Positions 17,083-26,302 of a stretch of 28,495 nt of DNA are shown in pieces. Made by a program: the position numbers and the translations under genes. Position 1 is the stretch's first letter. Each line of letters opens with the position of its first letter. Source of the stretch: an uncultured Clostridia bacterium (GTDB lineage: Bacteria; Bacillota; Clostridia; TANB77; RGIG9151); assembly GCA_934500865.1 (NCBI GenBank), contig CAKSUD010000018.1, positions 1 through 28,495 on the forward strand, given 5' to 3'. Below the pieces are notes generated by a model. That model did not search any database and was not told the origin of the DNA. It saw only the letters and a program-made list of their open reading frames with translations.

Positions 17083-18327
17083 CTAATAATCACTTCCGAG
17101 TATTACAGTTACGTCAATTTTTGAATTGCTTTCATACTCATCTTTTACTGTACCTTTGCCCAAAAATTTCTTTATTTCTTTAGCATATTCATTGTTAGTT
17201 TTATTAATTATAGTAGTTTTTATGCTATCTTTATTACCATTATTCCCAATTTTCGTAACATTATATCCTTCTTCTTTTAATTTTGTTGCAACTGAGTTAG
17301 CTAAACCGTTTCTTGTTGTTCCGTTTAATACCTCTACTTTTATTTCTGATTTTTTCTTTTCAGTTGTACCACTCGCTGAAACTGTTGTTGCCTGATTGTC
17401 CTCAGGAATCGTATTATCTTCTTCTATTATGTCATCATTTATAAACATCTCATCAACAAGTTCCTTTGTTTTTTCACTATCATGCACAAAATATGAAACA
17501 ATTCCTATATACTTGCCTTCGCCTGGTAAAGTCTCCATTCTAAGCTTAGAAGTATCGAAATTCTTAACATCATCAAGATAACCTAAAATATCCGAAAAAG
17601 TAATATCCGTCTTTACAGATTCAAGTCCTAGCTTTATTAAATCTCCGATTTTAAGCAATGTAGAAGGCTTTAAAACTTCGCCAACTGCTGCCTTGATAAA
17701 CTTTTGCTGTGTTTCAACCCTTTGTACATCTCCTAGAGGATAGCCTGAGCCGTCGTTATTCTTTCTAAAACGTATAAACTGTTCAGCCTTATTTCCGTCC
17801 AAAATCTGTTGACCTTTTTTTAATTTTATGTGCAAGTTTTGTTCGTTATCATCATAATCCATATCAAACGGTACGTTCATTGGAATTCCACCAATAGCAT
17901 CTACCATTTTCCTAACAGCTCCGGTATCTAGTAAAACATAATTATCTACTGAGATTCCTGTTAAATCCTTAACTTTTTCAGCTAAAAACTTTATATCACG
18001 TTTTTTAGTAGCGTATGCAGAATTTATCTTTCCATCAATAGTACCTACAACTTTAGTATCTCTCGGAATTGACATAGCATTAACTCTTCCGGTTTTAGGG
18101 TTATATTTAGCTATCATAATAAAATCTGTTAGTGGTCCATCCGGATGAAGTCCTGCTATTAAAACAGTTTTTGATGCCTTTTCATCTTGTTGTCCATCAT
18201 TATTTGTTAAGTCGCCTAATTCTTTACCGGAAATTTTTGAATATAAAATAACAGAACCAAATATAATTCCAACAAATACAAAAAGTATCAGTACAAATTT
18301 AATGACCAATTTTATAAATTCTTTCAA
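17083..18327 (-). CDS. LytR-CpsA-Psr (LCP) family protein
   Basis: LCP enzymes attach wall teichoic acid or other glycopolymers from lipid carriers to peptidoglycan, outside the membrane. The protein has an N-terminal membrane anchor (about residues 4-28), the LCP catalytic domain (about 50-240) with AGLHPDGPLTDFIMI, SIPRDTKV and the R-x-R ... DVQRVETQQKF block, an acidic/Thr-rich linker, and a C-terminal LytR_C domain (IKVEVLNGTTRNGLA ... VILGSD). No ATG is present near the start; TTG codons occur at 18342 and 18327. The second has GGGGG 7 nt upstream and is chosen (414 aa). The gene directly follows yqeK, the common clostridial arrangement. The polymer it handles cannot be told. Confidence 0.92.
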   Translation of the reverse strand: MKEFIKLVIKFVLILFVFVGIIFGSVILYSKISGKELGDLTNNDGQQDEKASKTVLIAGLHPDGPLTDFIMIAKYNPKTGRVNAMSIPRDTKVVGTIDGKINSAYATKKRDIKFLAEKVKDLTGISVDNYVLLDTGAVRKMVDAIGGIPMNVPFDMDYDDNEQNLHIKLKKGQQILDGNKAEQFIRFRKNNDGSGYPLGDVQRVETQQKFIKAAVGEVLKPSTLLKIGDLIKLGLESVKTDITFSDILGYLDDVKNFDTSKLRMETLPGEGKYIGIVSYFVHDSEKTKELVDEMFINDDIIEEDNTIPEDNQATTVSASGTTEKKKSEIKVEVLNGTTRNGLANSVATKLKEEGYNVTKIGNNGNKDSIKTTIINKTNNEYAKEIKKFLGKGTVKDEYESNSKIDVTVILGSDY

Positions 18328-18344
18328 AACAATAACCCCCAATA

Positions 18345-18956
18345 TTAGTTACATCTTTTTTTAGCCGCATTTAATGCATCTATACTTTGCTTATGAATAT
18401 TTTTCCCAACTTGCTTTACATTTTCCATACAATATTCAAGTGCCATAACCAAAGCTTTATCTAAGTCGATAAACGCCATTTCGCGTATTTTATCCAGCCC
18501 TTCTAAATCTCTACCTTCTTCTATTAAATCTGAAATGTATATAATTTTATCTAAATCCGTCATAGTTTCGTTAGCTAGTGTATGATAAAGTATACTCTCT
18601 TTTACTTCATCACTAACATTAAATTTCTTTTTAGCAATATCTGCCCCTACATCAGCATGTAAAATTCCAGGAGATTGCATTTTAATATCATCAATTTCTA
18701 TGCCATTATTCTTACAATACTCAATAAGTTCTTGGTTCGACATATTCTTTGCACAATCATGAAGCAAACCTGCAATTTTAGCTTCCTTCACATCAACATT
18801 ATATTTTCTCGCCAATCTTTCAGCCATATTCATAACGCCTAAAGAATGTTTAAATCTCTTTTCCTGCAATCTACCCTTTAAAAAATCTACTATTTCGCTT
18901 TCTAGTTTATCATCCAATTCAATTCTTCCTCTCGTGTTAATCTTTTGTTTCTTCAT
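18345..18956 (-). CDS. yqeK: HD-domain hydrolase YqeK (symmetrical Ap4A hydrolase family)
   Basis: YqeK-family proteins hydrolyse diadenosine tetraphosphate to two ADP. The HD motif set is seen: His37 (KHSLG), His66-Asp67 (GLLHDCAKN), His100 (ILHADVGA), His125 (LYHTL) and Asp143 (YISDLIEEGR), which bind the metal centre. About 20 N-terminal residues precede the domain. The 203-residue length is normal. The ATG lies 20 nt inside the end of the upstream CvpA-family gene, and the stop is followed closely by the LCP gene, whose ribosome site overlaps the junction, so coupling is likely. nadD, its usual upstream partner, is absent here. Confidence 0.92.
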   Translation of the reverse strand: MKKQKINTRGRIELDDKLESEIVDFLKGRLQEKRFKHSLGVMNMAERLARKYNVDVKEAKIAGLLHDCAKNMSNQELIEYCKNNGIEIDDIKMQSPGILHADVGADIAKKKFNVSDEVKESILYHTLANETMTDLDKIIYISDLIEEGRDLEGLDKIREMAFIDLDKALVMALEYCMENVKQVGKNIHKQSIDALNAAKKRCN

Positions 18957-19548
18957 TTGTAAATTCTATATTTCCGGCATAAGCAAATATTTCGTCGGTA
19001 ACATTAGGCACAAAAGAATTAATCGTATTACCTAATGTCGAAGACGGCAATTCGTTTTTTATCGGTTCTAATGTAGAAATGGGCAACCAATTTATAAGTA
19101 ACATAAGCAAATATGTAATAACTATACCTTCTGCCATTCCCGCAACAATTCCGCCAATTTTATTAACCTCATTTAATATCGGTAATTTAACAATCTTATT
19201 TAATATAGAAAAAATAACCGAGAAAAGTATTTTTAGCAAAATAAATAGAACTATAATCGATAAAACATTTATTACCCTTAGTACTATATTGTGTAACATT
19301 TCGTCAGTAAGTAGTGCAACTGCTTTATTAAAAATTTCTGAATGACTATATACCCAGTCAATCATAACAATATCCAACTTAAATTTGCTAACTACAAATT
19401 GTGAGAAAAAAGGTGTAAGTAAAATTGAAAAATAGGCAATTGCAATCCATTGTATTAGGCTAAATGCAGTTCCTAAAATTCCTCTATAATAGCCTAAAAT
19501 CGTAAATATTCCAATTATAATTAATATTGCTATATCTACTTTATTCAT
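18937..19548 (-). CDS. CvpA family membrane protein
   Basis: A 203-residue membrane protein with about four hydrophobic segments, near residues 5-25, 30-48, 88-115 and 130-155. The N-terminal DIAILIIIGIFTILGYYRGILGTAFSLIQ matches the CvpA/colicin V production family, with its typical Gly-Tyr-x-x-Gly. The molecular function in Gram-positives is not settled; E. coli CvpA affects colicin V export and bile-salt tolerance. The start overlaps the prmC stop by 4 nt (ATGA) and the end overlaps yqeK by 20 nt, so all three are almost certainly translated from one mRNA. Confidence 0.85.
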   Translation of the reverse strand: MNKVDIAILIIIGIFTILGYYRGILGTAFSLIQWIAIAYFSILLTPFFSQFVVSKFKLDIVMIDWVYSHSEIFNKAVALLTDEMLHNIVLRVINVLSIIVLFILLKILFSVIFSILNKIVKLPILNEVNKIGGIVAGMAEGIVITYLLMLLINWLPISTLEPIKNELPSSTLGNTINSFVPNVTDEIFAYAGNIEFTNEETKD

Positions 19549-20390
19549 TCTTTAACTCCCTTTTTAGATATTATAGCCCTCGTATTACCGGAATAGTCTT
19601 TTATTATCTTGCATATATAAAAGCCATTTTCCTCTAAAATATCTTTTACTTGACCGACTTGGTCGTAGCCAAACTCAAATACTAAATAACCATTCTCATT
19701 AATAAAATTCTTTGATTCCTTAACTATCTTTCGATAAAAATCAAGTCCATCAATTCCGCCGTCTAACGCTAGTATCGGTTCGTTTTGTACATCACAAGCC
19801 AATTTTTTAATTTCTTCTCTAGGAATATACGGTGGATTAGAAACAATTATATCAAACTTATCAGCAGGAAATCTCTCGAATAAATTCGAGCAAATAAATT
19901 TAACTTCAACATCATTTCGCACAGCATTTTCGCTAGCCACTTTCAATGCCTCTTTGCTTACATCAGATGCATAAACCAAAACATCTTTTAGCATCTTTTT
20001 TAGAGTTATAGCAATGCAACCCGAACCAGTACATAAATCTAATATGCTACTCGCTTTAGTTTCTTTGGCAAGTTCTATAACCCTTTCTACCCAAACTTCG
20101 GTATCAGCTCTTGGCACAAGAACGTTTTTATTAACTATAAAGTCTAGTCCCATAAAGCCACAATTTCCGATTATGTACTGAAATGGCTCTCCCCCAATAC
20201 GTCGTTCCACATATTGTTCAAGAATCACTGTATCCTGCTTAGTAATCTCATCATTTATATGTATCATAATCCATTCATTAGGCTTACCTAATATATGTGC
20301 AAGAAAAGCTCTAGCTTCATATTTATTATTTTCAACATTGGCTTTTTCTAATTCTTTTATTGCACAATTCAAAGCATCAATTATCTTCAT
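19545..20390 (-). CDS. prmC: Peptide chain release factor N5-glutamine methyltransferase
   Basis: PrmC methylates the Gln of the GGQ motif in RF1 and RF2, improving peptide release. The N-terminal helical domain contains RRIGGEPFQYIIG (63-75), a family signature. The SAM-binding motif I is DLCTGSGC (118-125) and the catalytic NPPY is at 185-188. The 281-residue length is normal. The gene overlaps the end of the DUF1385 gene by 14 nt, a common clostridial pairing, but prfA, which usually follows, is replaced by cvpA. Confidence 0.95.
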   Translation of the reverse strand: MKIIDALNCAIKELEKANVENNKYEARAFLAHILGKPNEWIMIHINDEITKQDTVILEQYVERRIGGEPFQYIIGNCGFMGLDFIVNKNVLVPRADTEVWVERVIELAKETKASSILDLCTGSGCIAITLKKMLKDVLVYASDVSKEALKVASENAVRNDVEVKFICSNLFERFPADKFDIIVSNPPYIPREEIKKLACDVQNEPILALDGGIDGLDFYRKIVKESKNFINENGYLVFEFGYDQVGQVKDILEENGFYICKIIKDYSGNTRAIISKKGVKE

Positions 20391-21324
20391 CTAATGCACC
20401 TTTCAATGCTGTAATAGCAATAAATATTTGAAGGTCGTCAGGCTCTCTAGTTGTAAAACATTGGAACCACATTCCAGGCATAGCCAAAGCTCTGCCAAGC
20501 TTTCCTTTAAGCATTCCAAAGAAACTAATGACCTCATATGAAATTCCAGCAACTAAAGGAAGTAAAACTATTCTTTCAAGTATTGCAAAAATCAAGTTAT
20601 CAGATTTAAAAAATGCAAAAACAACAATACTTATAATCATCACTATAAATATGAAACTAGTTCCACACCTAGGATGATATCTTGAATATTTTTTTACGTT
20701 TTCAACAGTTAACTCTTCGCCAGCTTCAAAACAATTAATAGTTTTATGCTCTGCACCATGATACTCAAAAACCCTTTGTACATCTTTCATTAAAGAAATC
20801 AAAAGTAAATATATGAAAAACAGTGCAATTCGCATTCCGCCTTCTATAACATTAAACCATATTCTGTCGTTCACATCAACATTATTAAAAAATAAACTAG
20901 CGACAAAAGTAGGAAGTATAAAGAATAATGCAATGCTGAATATTATTGCAAGTGAAAGTGATATGAACACAACCCATCCTTGCTGTCTATCTAGTTTAGC
21001 ACGTTTTTCAACTGATATTTCCTCTTCTTTTGAAACTACGAACTTATCTTCAACACTTTTTTCTTCCATATCAAAGTAGTCTGCAGAAAAGATTAACGTT
21101 TTCATTCCTAAAACTAAAGACTCAAAAAAAGCAACTATACCTCTTAATATAAAAAGATTTAATATTTTTACTTTATCTTTAATCGAATGTACTTCGCCCT
21201 TATCTAAAACTACATTTCCATTATATTTCTTAATGGCTACTGCATATTTCTTAGGGCCACGCATCATAACACCCTCTATAACTGCTTGTCCACCTACTTT
21301 AGGTTTCTTTCCCATAATTATCAT
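20377..21324 (-). CDS. DUF1385 family membrane protein (YqhQ-like)
   Basis: A 315-residue membrane protein of unknown function. The start VGGQAVIEGVMMRGPKKYAVA is the family hallmark. The conserved EYHGAEHKTINCFE (His189, Glu192, His193) is embedded before hydrophobic segments, and similar His/Glu clusters can bind metal. Membrane segments are seen near 117-147, 164-180, 212-228 and 233-257. The family is usually next to prmC, as here. The start at 21324 has AGGAG only 3 nt upstream; the ATG at codon 4 is 12 nt away, so the exact start is uncertain. Confidence 0.88.
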   Translation of the reverse strand: MIIMGKKPKVGGQAVIEGVMMRGPKKYAVAIKKYNGNVVLDKGEVHSIKDKVKILNLFILRGIVAFFESLVLGMKTLIFSADYFDMEEKSVEDKFVVSKEEEISVEKRAKLDRQQGWVVFISLSLAIIFSIALFFILPTFVASLFFNNVDVNDRIWFNVIEGGMRIALFFIYLLLISLMKDVQRVFEYHGAEHKTINCFEAGEELTVENVKKYSRYHPRCGTSFIFIVMIISIVVFAFFKSDNLIFAILERIVLLPLVAGISYEVISFFGMLKGKLGRALAMPGMWFQCFTTREPDDLQIFIAITALKGALDEDN

Positions 21325-21339
21325 CCACTCCTTTAGTAA

Positions 21340-24300
21340 TTATTTTTCTGCAATTACTATCATTTTACCTTTGTTAATATAATCTGTTTCAATTTTTATT
21401 ACCTTCATTCCTGCTTTATCGAGCAATTCCTTAATTGAACTTTGAGTAAATACATTTTGAACTCCAACTTTCGCCCATAAAGGTCTGTCCGCTAAAGTAG
21501 AATATGCATTCTCAGCATCAAAAACATTAAATATAGCTATTCCATTATGTTCTAATTTATTTACTATATTTTTAATTTTGCTTTTTAAATCATATGAATT
21601 TGTAATGTAATCATCTATTACTACTATATTAAATGTTCCATGAACTTTAGAGCTATACTTAGTTATATTATACCCCTTATTCTTACCTACCTCTTCTAAA
21701 TATTTATTATCAGAAAATGTAATGACATCTTTTTTATTAGATACTTTATCTAGTTGTTCAAAAAGTTTGTATGCAATCTCTATTTTCTGGTCATCATAAT
21801 TAAACTCGTCAGTATCAAAGAACTTGCTTTTTTCCTTAATTTCATTTTTTAGGAAAATATGCTTACATTCCTCACACTTCATATAGCCGGTAATAAGCGG
21901 GAAATCATAATCAAGCTTATTATCATCTATATTGCAAAACGTTAAAAATTGTCTTCCTTCTTTACCGCATATAGGGCATAACTTATTATATGTTTCCTTC
22001 TTCTTTGAAAAAACATAGTTGTAATTTCTATGTTCTCTAGGTAGCAATTTATTAGCTAATAATAAATTCTCACAAAATGCTTTTTCATAGCAATAAAAAC
22101 TCAAGTCCGGTTTGTTAAAATGATTATAAATTTCACCTAATTCAAAGTAACATTTATCTACACAATAATTAAATTTCAATGCTATTTTATAATATTTTTC
22201 AGCATATGCAAATGCTTTCTTTGACTTAGCAATATTCGCAAACTCAAATAATTCTTTAATTTGAGTCCTAACACCTCTAATCGGATTATCTTTTATCTCT
22301 TCACAGAATTTATCTATATTTAAGAAAAAGATATTGTCAGAATTAATATCACATATTTTATCTAGTTTTTCAAGCTTTTTCATTCCGGTATAAGCATCAA
22401 ACAAGCTAAAATAATATTTTAACTTTTCATCGTCAGCTTCTAATAATTCACATATAAGAATAGTCTCTATATTAAGATATCCACCCTCAATAGCCTTATC
22501 AAGAATTCCCTCAATTTCTTCAAATCTGCCTTCTCTAAAATATATACTTGTCAAAATAAAATAGGTATATGCCAAGATATCATCATCTTCAAGCTCCTCA
22601 CATCCAGCCCAGTCAATGCATTGTTTTGCCATATCGTATGAGTAATTATTAAAGTAATAATCTATAACATCTAGCCATATTTTATTGTTTTCGGTTTTAA
22701 AAGAAGTAATATACTTTCTCAAAGCAACTTCATTTCCTAAAAATGCAAGTTCTTTAAAAATATCAAATACCAAAGGATATTCGTTTTCTGCTAAACTTAT
22801 AGCTTCTCCATCATTAAAATATGCATTAATGATTTTAGAAAAAACGGGAGCAATATTCCCAGAAAGCTCGGCATATTTTTCCTTCCTATTTCCGATAATT
22901 ACCGCTGAAGCCACAAAAATAAGTGCTCTAATATCTTTGCTTTCATTAAAAACATTCATGTATAAATCTATAATTTCATCGTACTTTTCTGTAATCAGCC
23001 TTGAAGTAAAGAACGATGAATCAACTTCATTGAACTTTTTATTATATTTAACAAAATAATATAAAAACGTATCATGAAATCCAGTAAGTCTTAAACTTTC
23101 CTGTAAAAATTTCAAAACATCTTTATCCTCGGTATTGTATATTGAATTTATAAACAATACAACATCTTCACTCTTTTGATCACCAACAATATGCAATATT
23201 CCAAGTAATGCTCTTAAATTAGAATATTCAAACTTAATCGCATTAGCAAAGTATCCAAGTGCCTTTGACTTATCACCTGTTAGTAATTCATATTCCCCTA
23301 GTACAGTAAAAGCATCACCGGCTTTGGAATAAAAAGAATTTGCATTATCCGGATGTTTCTTTTCAAAATCAGAAGATAGTTTTACAGCATCTTGCAATGC
23401 AAGTATTGCCCTTTTTCTGTTTATTCCGTAAAACATATTATACTCATAATATTTAAAAATCGGATTCTCCGGAAATATTTTTTGAGCATTTTTAAGTAAT
23501 TCTAATCTTTCTTCAAAAGAATACTTATTAGGTAATTTATTAACCAATTTTATCATATTATCATCTAAAATTGGCCCTATGTTATACTGAGAAATTTTTT
23601 CTCTATAATCCGGAATACTTTTAATTAATTTATAAAAATAGTCCGCCATTTCAACATTTATATTAAGGTTTTCTCTTAATCCGTAAAAATAATCTATCGG
23701 TGCTGATTTACCCGCCGCAAAAGTTTTATCAAGTAACATTTTGTTACGCTTAGCTTTATTAGCCAGTACTTTTCTCATATATCCGGAATGATTAACTACA
23801 ATTAAGTCACTATATAGTGAAGGTAACGGTTCATTTTTTACTTTGTCAAAAAGTACTTCATGAATCGGTCTTTCAAATCTTATATTTTTATCATGTTTAA
23901 ATACTCGTAGTGTGCTACCAACTTCCAATATTTCCGTTTCATCAGCAAAATTAACCAATTTACAAGCAACTGCAGAATATCCCTCTTTTATGGTCGTGTT
24001 TATAGCCTGTTTTATATTCGCAGCAGTATTTCCATCAAACCATTCGTCAGCATCTAAAAAAATAACCCAGTCTCCGCTACAATTATCTAGTGCGAAATTT
24101 TTAGCTTCCGAAAAATCATTAACCCACTCATAATTTAAAACTTTCGCACCGGCTTTTTTAGCAACTTCTACTGTGTCATCTATTGAACCTGTATCTATAA
24201 TAACAATTTCATCCACATATTCCTTATAGCTATTAATAGATTTTGCTATATTTTTAGCCTCATTCCTTGCAATTGTGCACGCAGATAACTTTATCTCCAT
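21340..24300 (-). CDS. Large fusion: GT2 glycosyltransferase, TPR region, zinc ribbon, methyltransferase-like domain
   Basis: A 986-residue protein. Residues 1-230 are a GT2 glycosyltransferase of the SunS-like type: LSACTIARNEAKNI, VIIDTGSIDDT, and the metal-binding FLDADEW (Asp83-x-Asp85). Residues 230-770 are helical with TPR-like repeats. Next is a zinc ribbon (Cys775/Cys778 in CPICG, Cys809/Cys812 in CEEC, and Cys789 between). The last 160 residues follow the order of a class I methyltransferase, as in zinc-ribbon methyltransferases of polysaccharide clusters, but the SAM-binding glycine motif is missing (DVITFSDNKYLEEVG in its place), so it may not bind SAM. The ATG has AAGGGG 7 nt upstream. 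galE lies 94 nt upstream. Acceptor and sugar are unknown; protein or cell-surface glycosylation is a guess. Confidence 0.82.
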   Translation of the reverse strand: MEIKLSACTIARNEAKNIAKSINSYKEYVDEIVIIDTGSIDDTVEVAKKAGAKVLNYEWVNDFSEAKNFALDNCSGDWVIFLDADEWFDGNTAANIKQAINTTIKEGYSAVACKLVNFADETEILEVGSTLRVFKHDKNIRFERPIHEVLFDKVKNEPLPSLYSDLIVVNHSGYMRKVLANKAKRNKMLLDKTFAAGKSAPIDYFYGLRENLNINVEMADYFYKLIKSIPDYREKISQYNIGPILDDNMIKLVNKLPNKYSFEERLELLKNAQKIFPENPIFKYYEYNMFYGINRKRAILALQDAVKLSSDFEKKHPDNANSFYSKAGDAFTVLGEYELLTGDKSKALGYFANAIKFEYSNLRALLGILHIVGDQKSEDVVLFINSIYNTEDKDVLKFLQESLRLTGFHDTFLYYFVKYNKKFNEVDSSFFTSRLITEKYDEIIDLYMNVFNESKDIRALIFVASAVIIGNRKEKYAELSGNIAPVFSKIINAYFNDGEAISLAENEYPLVFDIFKELAFLGNEVALRKYITSFKTENNKIWLDVIDYYFNNYSYDMAKQCIDWAGCEELEDDDILAYTYFILTSIYFREGRFEEIEGILDKAIEGGYLNIETILICELLEADDEKLKYYFSLFDAYTGMKKLEKLDKICDINSDNIFFLNIDKFCEEIKDNPIRGVRTQIKELFEFANIAKSKKAFAYAEKYYKIALKFNYCVDKCYFELGEIYNHFNKPDLSFYCYEKAFCENLLLANKLLPREHRNYNYVFSKKKETYNKLCPICGKEGRQFLTFCNIDDNKLDYDFPLITGYMKCEECKHIFLKNEIKEKSKFFDTDEFNYDDQKIEIAYKLFEQLDKVSNKKDVITFSDNKYLEEVGKNKGYNITKYSSKVHGTFNIVVIDDYITNSYDLKSKIKNIVNKLEHNGIAIFNVFDAENAYSTLADRPLWAKVGVQNVFTQSSIKELLDKAGMKVIKIETDYINKGKMIVIAEK

Positions 24301-24394
24301 TTATTTTCCCCTTTTCATCAGTAGCTTACAAAATACATAATTATAATACTTTTTAAATAGCTAAAAATCAAGTATCACCGTTATATTGCCTTTA

Positions 24395-25384
24395 CTAGTT
24401 ATTTTTCTCAAACCTCCACGCATCTTCGCACATCTCTTCAACATTTAATTCAGTCTTCCAATTAAGTTCATTGTATGCCTTAGTTGCATCTGCATAAAAT
24501 GCAGGTAAATCTCCAGCACGGCGTCCTACAATTTCGTATGGTATTTTTAAGTTATTTACCTTTTCAAAAGTATCAATAAGTTCTAATACAGAAATTCCTT
24601 TTCCTCTGCCTAAATTATAAATATTAATTCCGGACTTTATCTTCTCTATTGCACATAAATGCCCCTTTGCTAGGTCAACAACATGAATATAATCTCTAAT
24701 ACAACTGCCATCAGGAGTATCATAATCATTACCAAAAACATTTAGTTTAGGTAAAATTCCTTTTGCAACTTTTGTAATATATGGCATCAAATTATTGGGA
24801 ATTCCATTTGGAGATTCACCTATAAGTCCGCTCTTGTGAGCACCAATAGGATTAAAATATCTAAGAAGTGATACAGAAAAACTAGGATTTACTTTAGCAA
24901 CGTCCATCAAGATTTTCTCACAAACGGCCTTCGTTTCGCCATAAGGGCTAGTAGCCGGAAGTAATTCCATAGTTTCAATAAATGGCGGTTTATTATTTCC
25001 ATAAACCGTAGCAGAAGAAGAAAATACAAATTTGTTAACATTAAATTCTAAACACAACTTGCTTAAATTAATAGTACTCATAATGTTATTATAATAATAA
25101 CTAAGTGGCTTTTCTACTGACTCTCCTACTGCCTTAAGTCCTGCAAAATGAATTACGCCATCAAATTTATAAGTTTCAAATAACTTTTTAGTCGCTTCAT
25201 ATTCAGTAACATCTATTTCAAAAAAATCCACCCTTTTACCGGTGATTTTTTCAATCTTAGGAATAACATCCCTACTACTGTTAACTAAATTATCCGCAAT
25301 AACTACCGAATGTCCGGCATCAAGTAGTTCCACACAAGTATGTGAACCAATATATCCGGCACCACCTGTAACTAAAATCGTCAT
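24395..25384 (-). CDS. galE: UDP-glucose 4-epimerase GalE
   Basis: GalE interconverts UDP-glucose and UDP-galactose. It is an extended short-chain dehydrogenase of 329 residues with the NAD-binding GGAGYIGSH (7-15) and the catalytic Ser124, Tyr148 and Lys152 (YGETK). Substrate-site segments include RYFNPIGAH, IRDYIHVVDLA and GRRAGDLPAFYAD, typical of bona fide GalE. The ATG has AAGGAG 7 nt upstream. It is 12 nt after the rluD-type gene. The downstream glycosyltransferase fusion could be a consumer of its UDP-sugar, which is only suggested by position. Confidence 0.96.
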   Translation of the reverse strand: MTILVTGGAGYIGSHTCVELLDAGHSVVIADNLVNSSRDVIPKIEKITGKRVDFFEIDVTEYEATKKLFETYKFDGVIHFAGLKAVGESVEKPLSYYYNNIMSTINLSKLCLEFNVNKFVFSSSATVYGNNKPPFIETMELLPATSPYGETKAVCEKILMDVAKVNPSFSVSLLRYFNPIGAHKSGLIGESPNGIPNNLMPYITKVAKGILPKLNVFGNDYDTPDGSCIRDYIHVVDLAKGHLCAIEKIKSGINIYNLGRGKGISVLELIDTFEKVNNLKIPYEIVGRRAGDLPAFYADATKAYNELNWKTELNVEEMCEDAWRFEKNN

Positions 25385-25396
25385 ATTTTCTCTCCT

Positions 25397-26278
25397 TTAA
25401 TTTATTATTTCCTTCATATCACTCGGCAAATTCGCCACAATTTCTAATTTTTCTTTAGTAATTGGATGAACAAAGCAAGTTTTATAAGAATGCAAAGCTT
25501 GTCTATCAATTAAGTCAGTTTCTCTATCCGAATATAAACCATCTCCTAATATAGGATGTCCAATCGCTTTTAAATGTACTCTTATTTGATGAGTTCTGCC
25601 TGTTTCCAATTTTAACCGAATTACAGTCATATCTTTCATTCGCTTTATTACTTCAAAATGTGTAACTGCCCTATCTCCATCGTCAGCCACCATTCTTGTC
25701 ATTATGCTGCCAGGTTCTCTTTTTATCGGCAAATCTATCGTGCCAAAATCATCTTTAATAATTCCGTAAACAATAGCTATGTATTCCTTTGTAAAAAGTC
25801 CTGACTGCATTTGCTTAGTTAAAATATCTTGGGTATATTCATTCTTTGACAACACAATAACCCCTGATGTTTCTCTGTCTAATCTATTTACAAAATGTAG
25901 TTTTATATGTTCGTCTTTACTCTCAAAATAATGCTTAACAAAATTAGCAAGTGTTCCACTTTGATGTAAGCATGTAGGATGAACCACCATATTACCCGAC
26001 TTATTAAGCACAAGTAAACTATCATCTTCATACAAAACGTCAATAATGCCCTCTTCGGATTTTATATTTTCTGCATCCCCTTCAGACGCAACATTTACAA
26101 CTATTTCATCTCCGGCTCTAGTAGTTCCGTTAACCCAAGCAACTTTTCCGTTGCAAAAAATTTGCTTGTTTAGTTTTAACTTCCTAAGTAAGCGAGATGA
26201 AATATCAAATTCTTTAATTATAACATCTTTTATTGTACTATCTTCTTTCACAGTACATTTTAGCAAAGTCTCCTTCAA
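25397..26278 (-). CDS. RluA/RluD family pseudouridine synthase
   Basis: An RNA pseudouridine synthase, probably acting on 23S rRNA. The N-terminal part (about 15-70) looks like an S4 RNA-binding domain (SSRLLRKLKLNKQIFCNGKV). The catalytic motif is NRLDRETSG with Asp134; the usual His before Arg is Asn here, which occurs in many Firmicutes members. Later motifs RTHQIRVHL and GHPILGDGLY are intact. The first in-frame start is TTG at 26278 with AAGGAG 9 nt upstream; no ATG is available nearby. It lies between ruvB and galE, 24 and 12 nt away. Which uridine it modifies cannot be told from sequence, as several paralogues are usual. Confidence 0.92.
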   Translation of the reverse strand: MKETLLKCTVKEDSTIKDVIIKEFDISSRLLRKLKLNKQIFCNGKVAWVNGTTRAGDEIVVNVASEGDAENIKSEEGIIDVLYEDDSLLVLNKSGNMVVHPTCLHQSGTLANFVKHYFESKDEHIKLHFVNRLDRETSGVIVLSKNEYTQDILTKQMQSGLFTKEYIAIVYGIIKDDFGTIDLPIKREPGSIMTRMVADDGDRAVTHFEVIKRMKDMTVIRLKLETGRTHQIRVHLKAIGHPILGDGLYSDRETDLIDRQALHSYKTCFVHPITKEKLEIVANLPSDMKEIIN

Positions 26279-26302
26279 AATCAGTTGCTCCTTCTAATAA
26301 AT

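Noticed and set aside
24301..24394. Promoter for the large glycosyltransferase fusion, with TATAAT on the minus strand at 24345-24340
   Set aside because: The -10 box is perfect, but the nearest -35-like TTGATT is 20 nt away and nothing better lies at 16-18 nt. In DNA this AT-rich a lone TATAAT is weak evidence.
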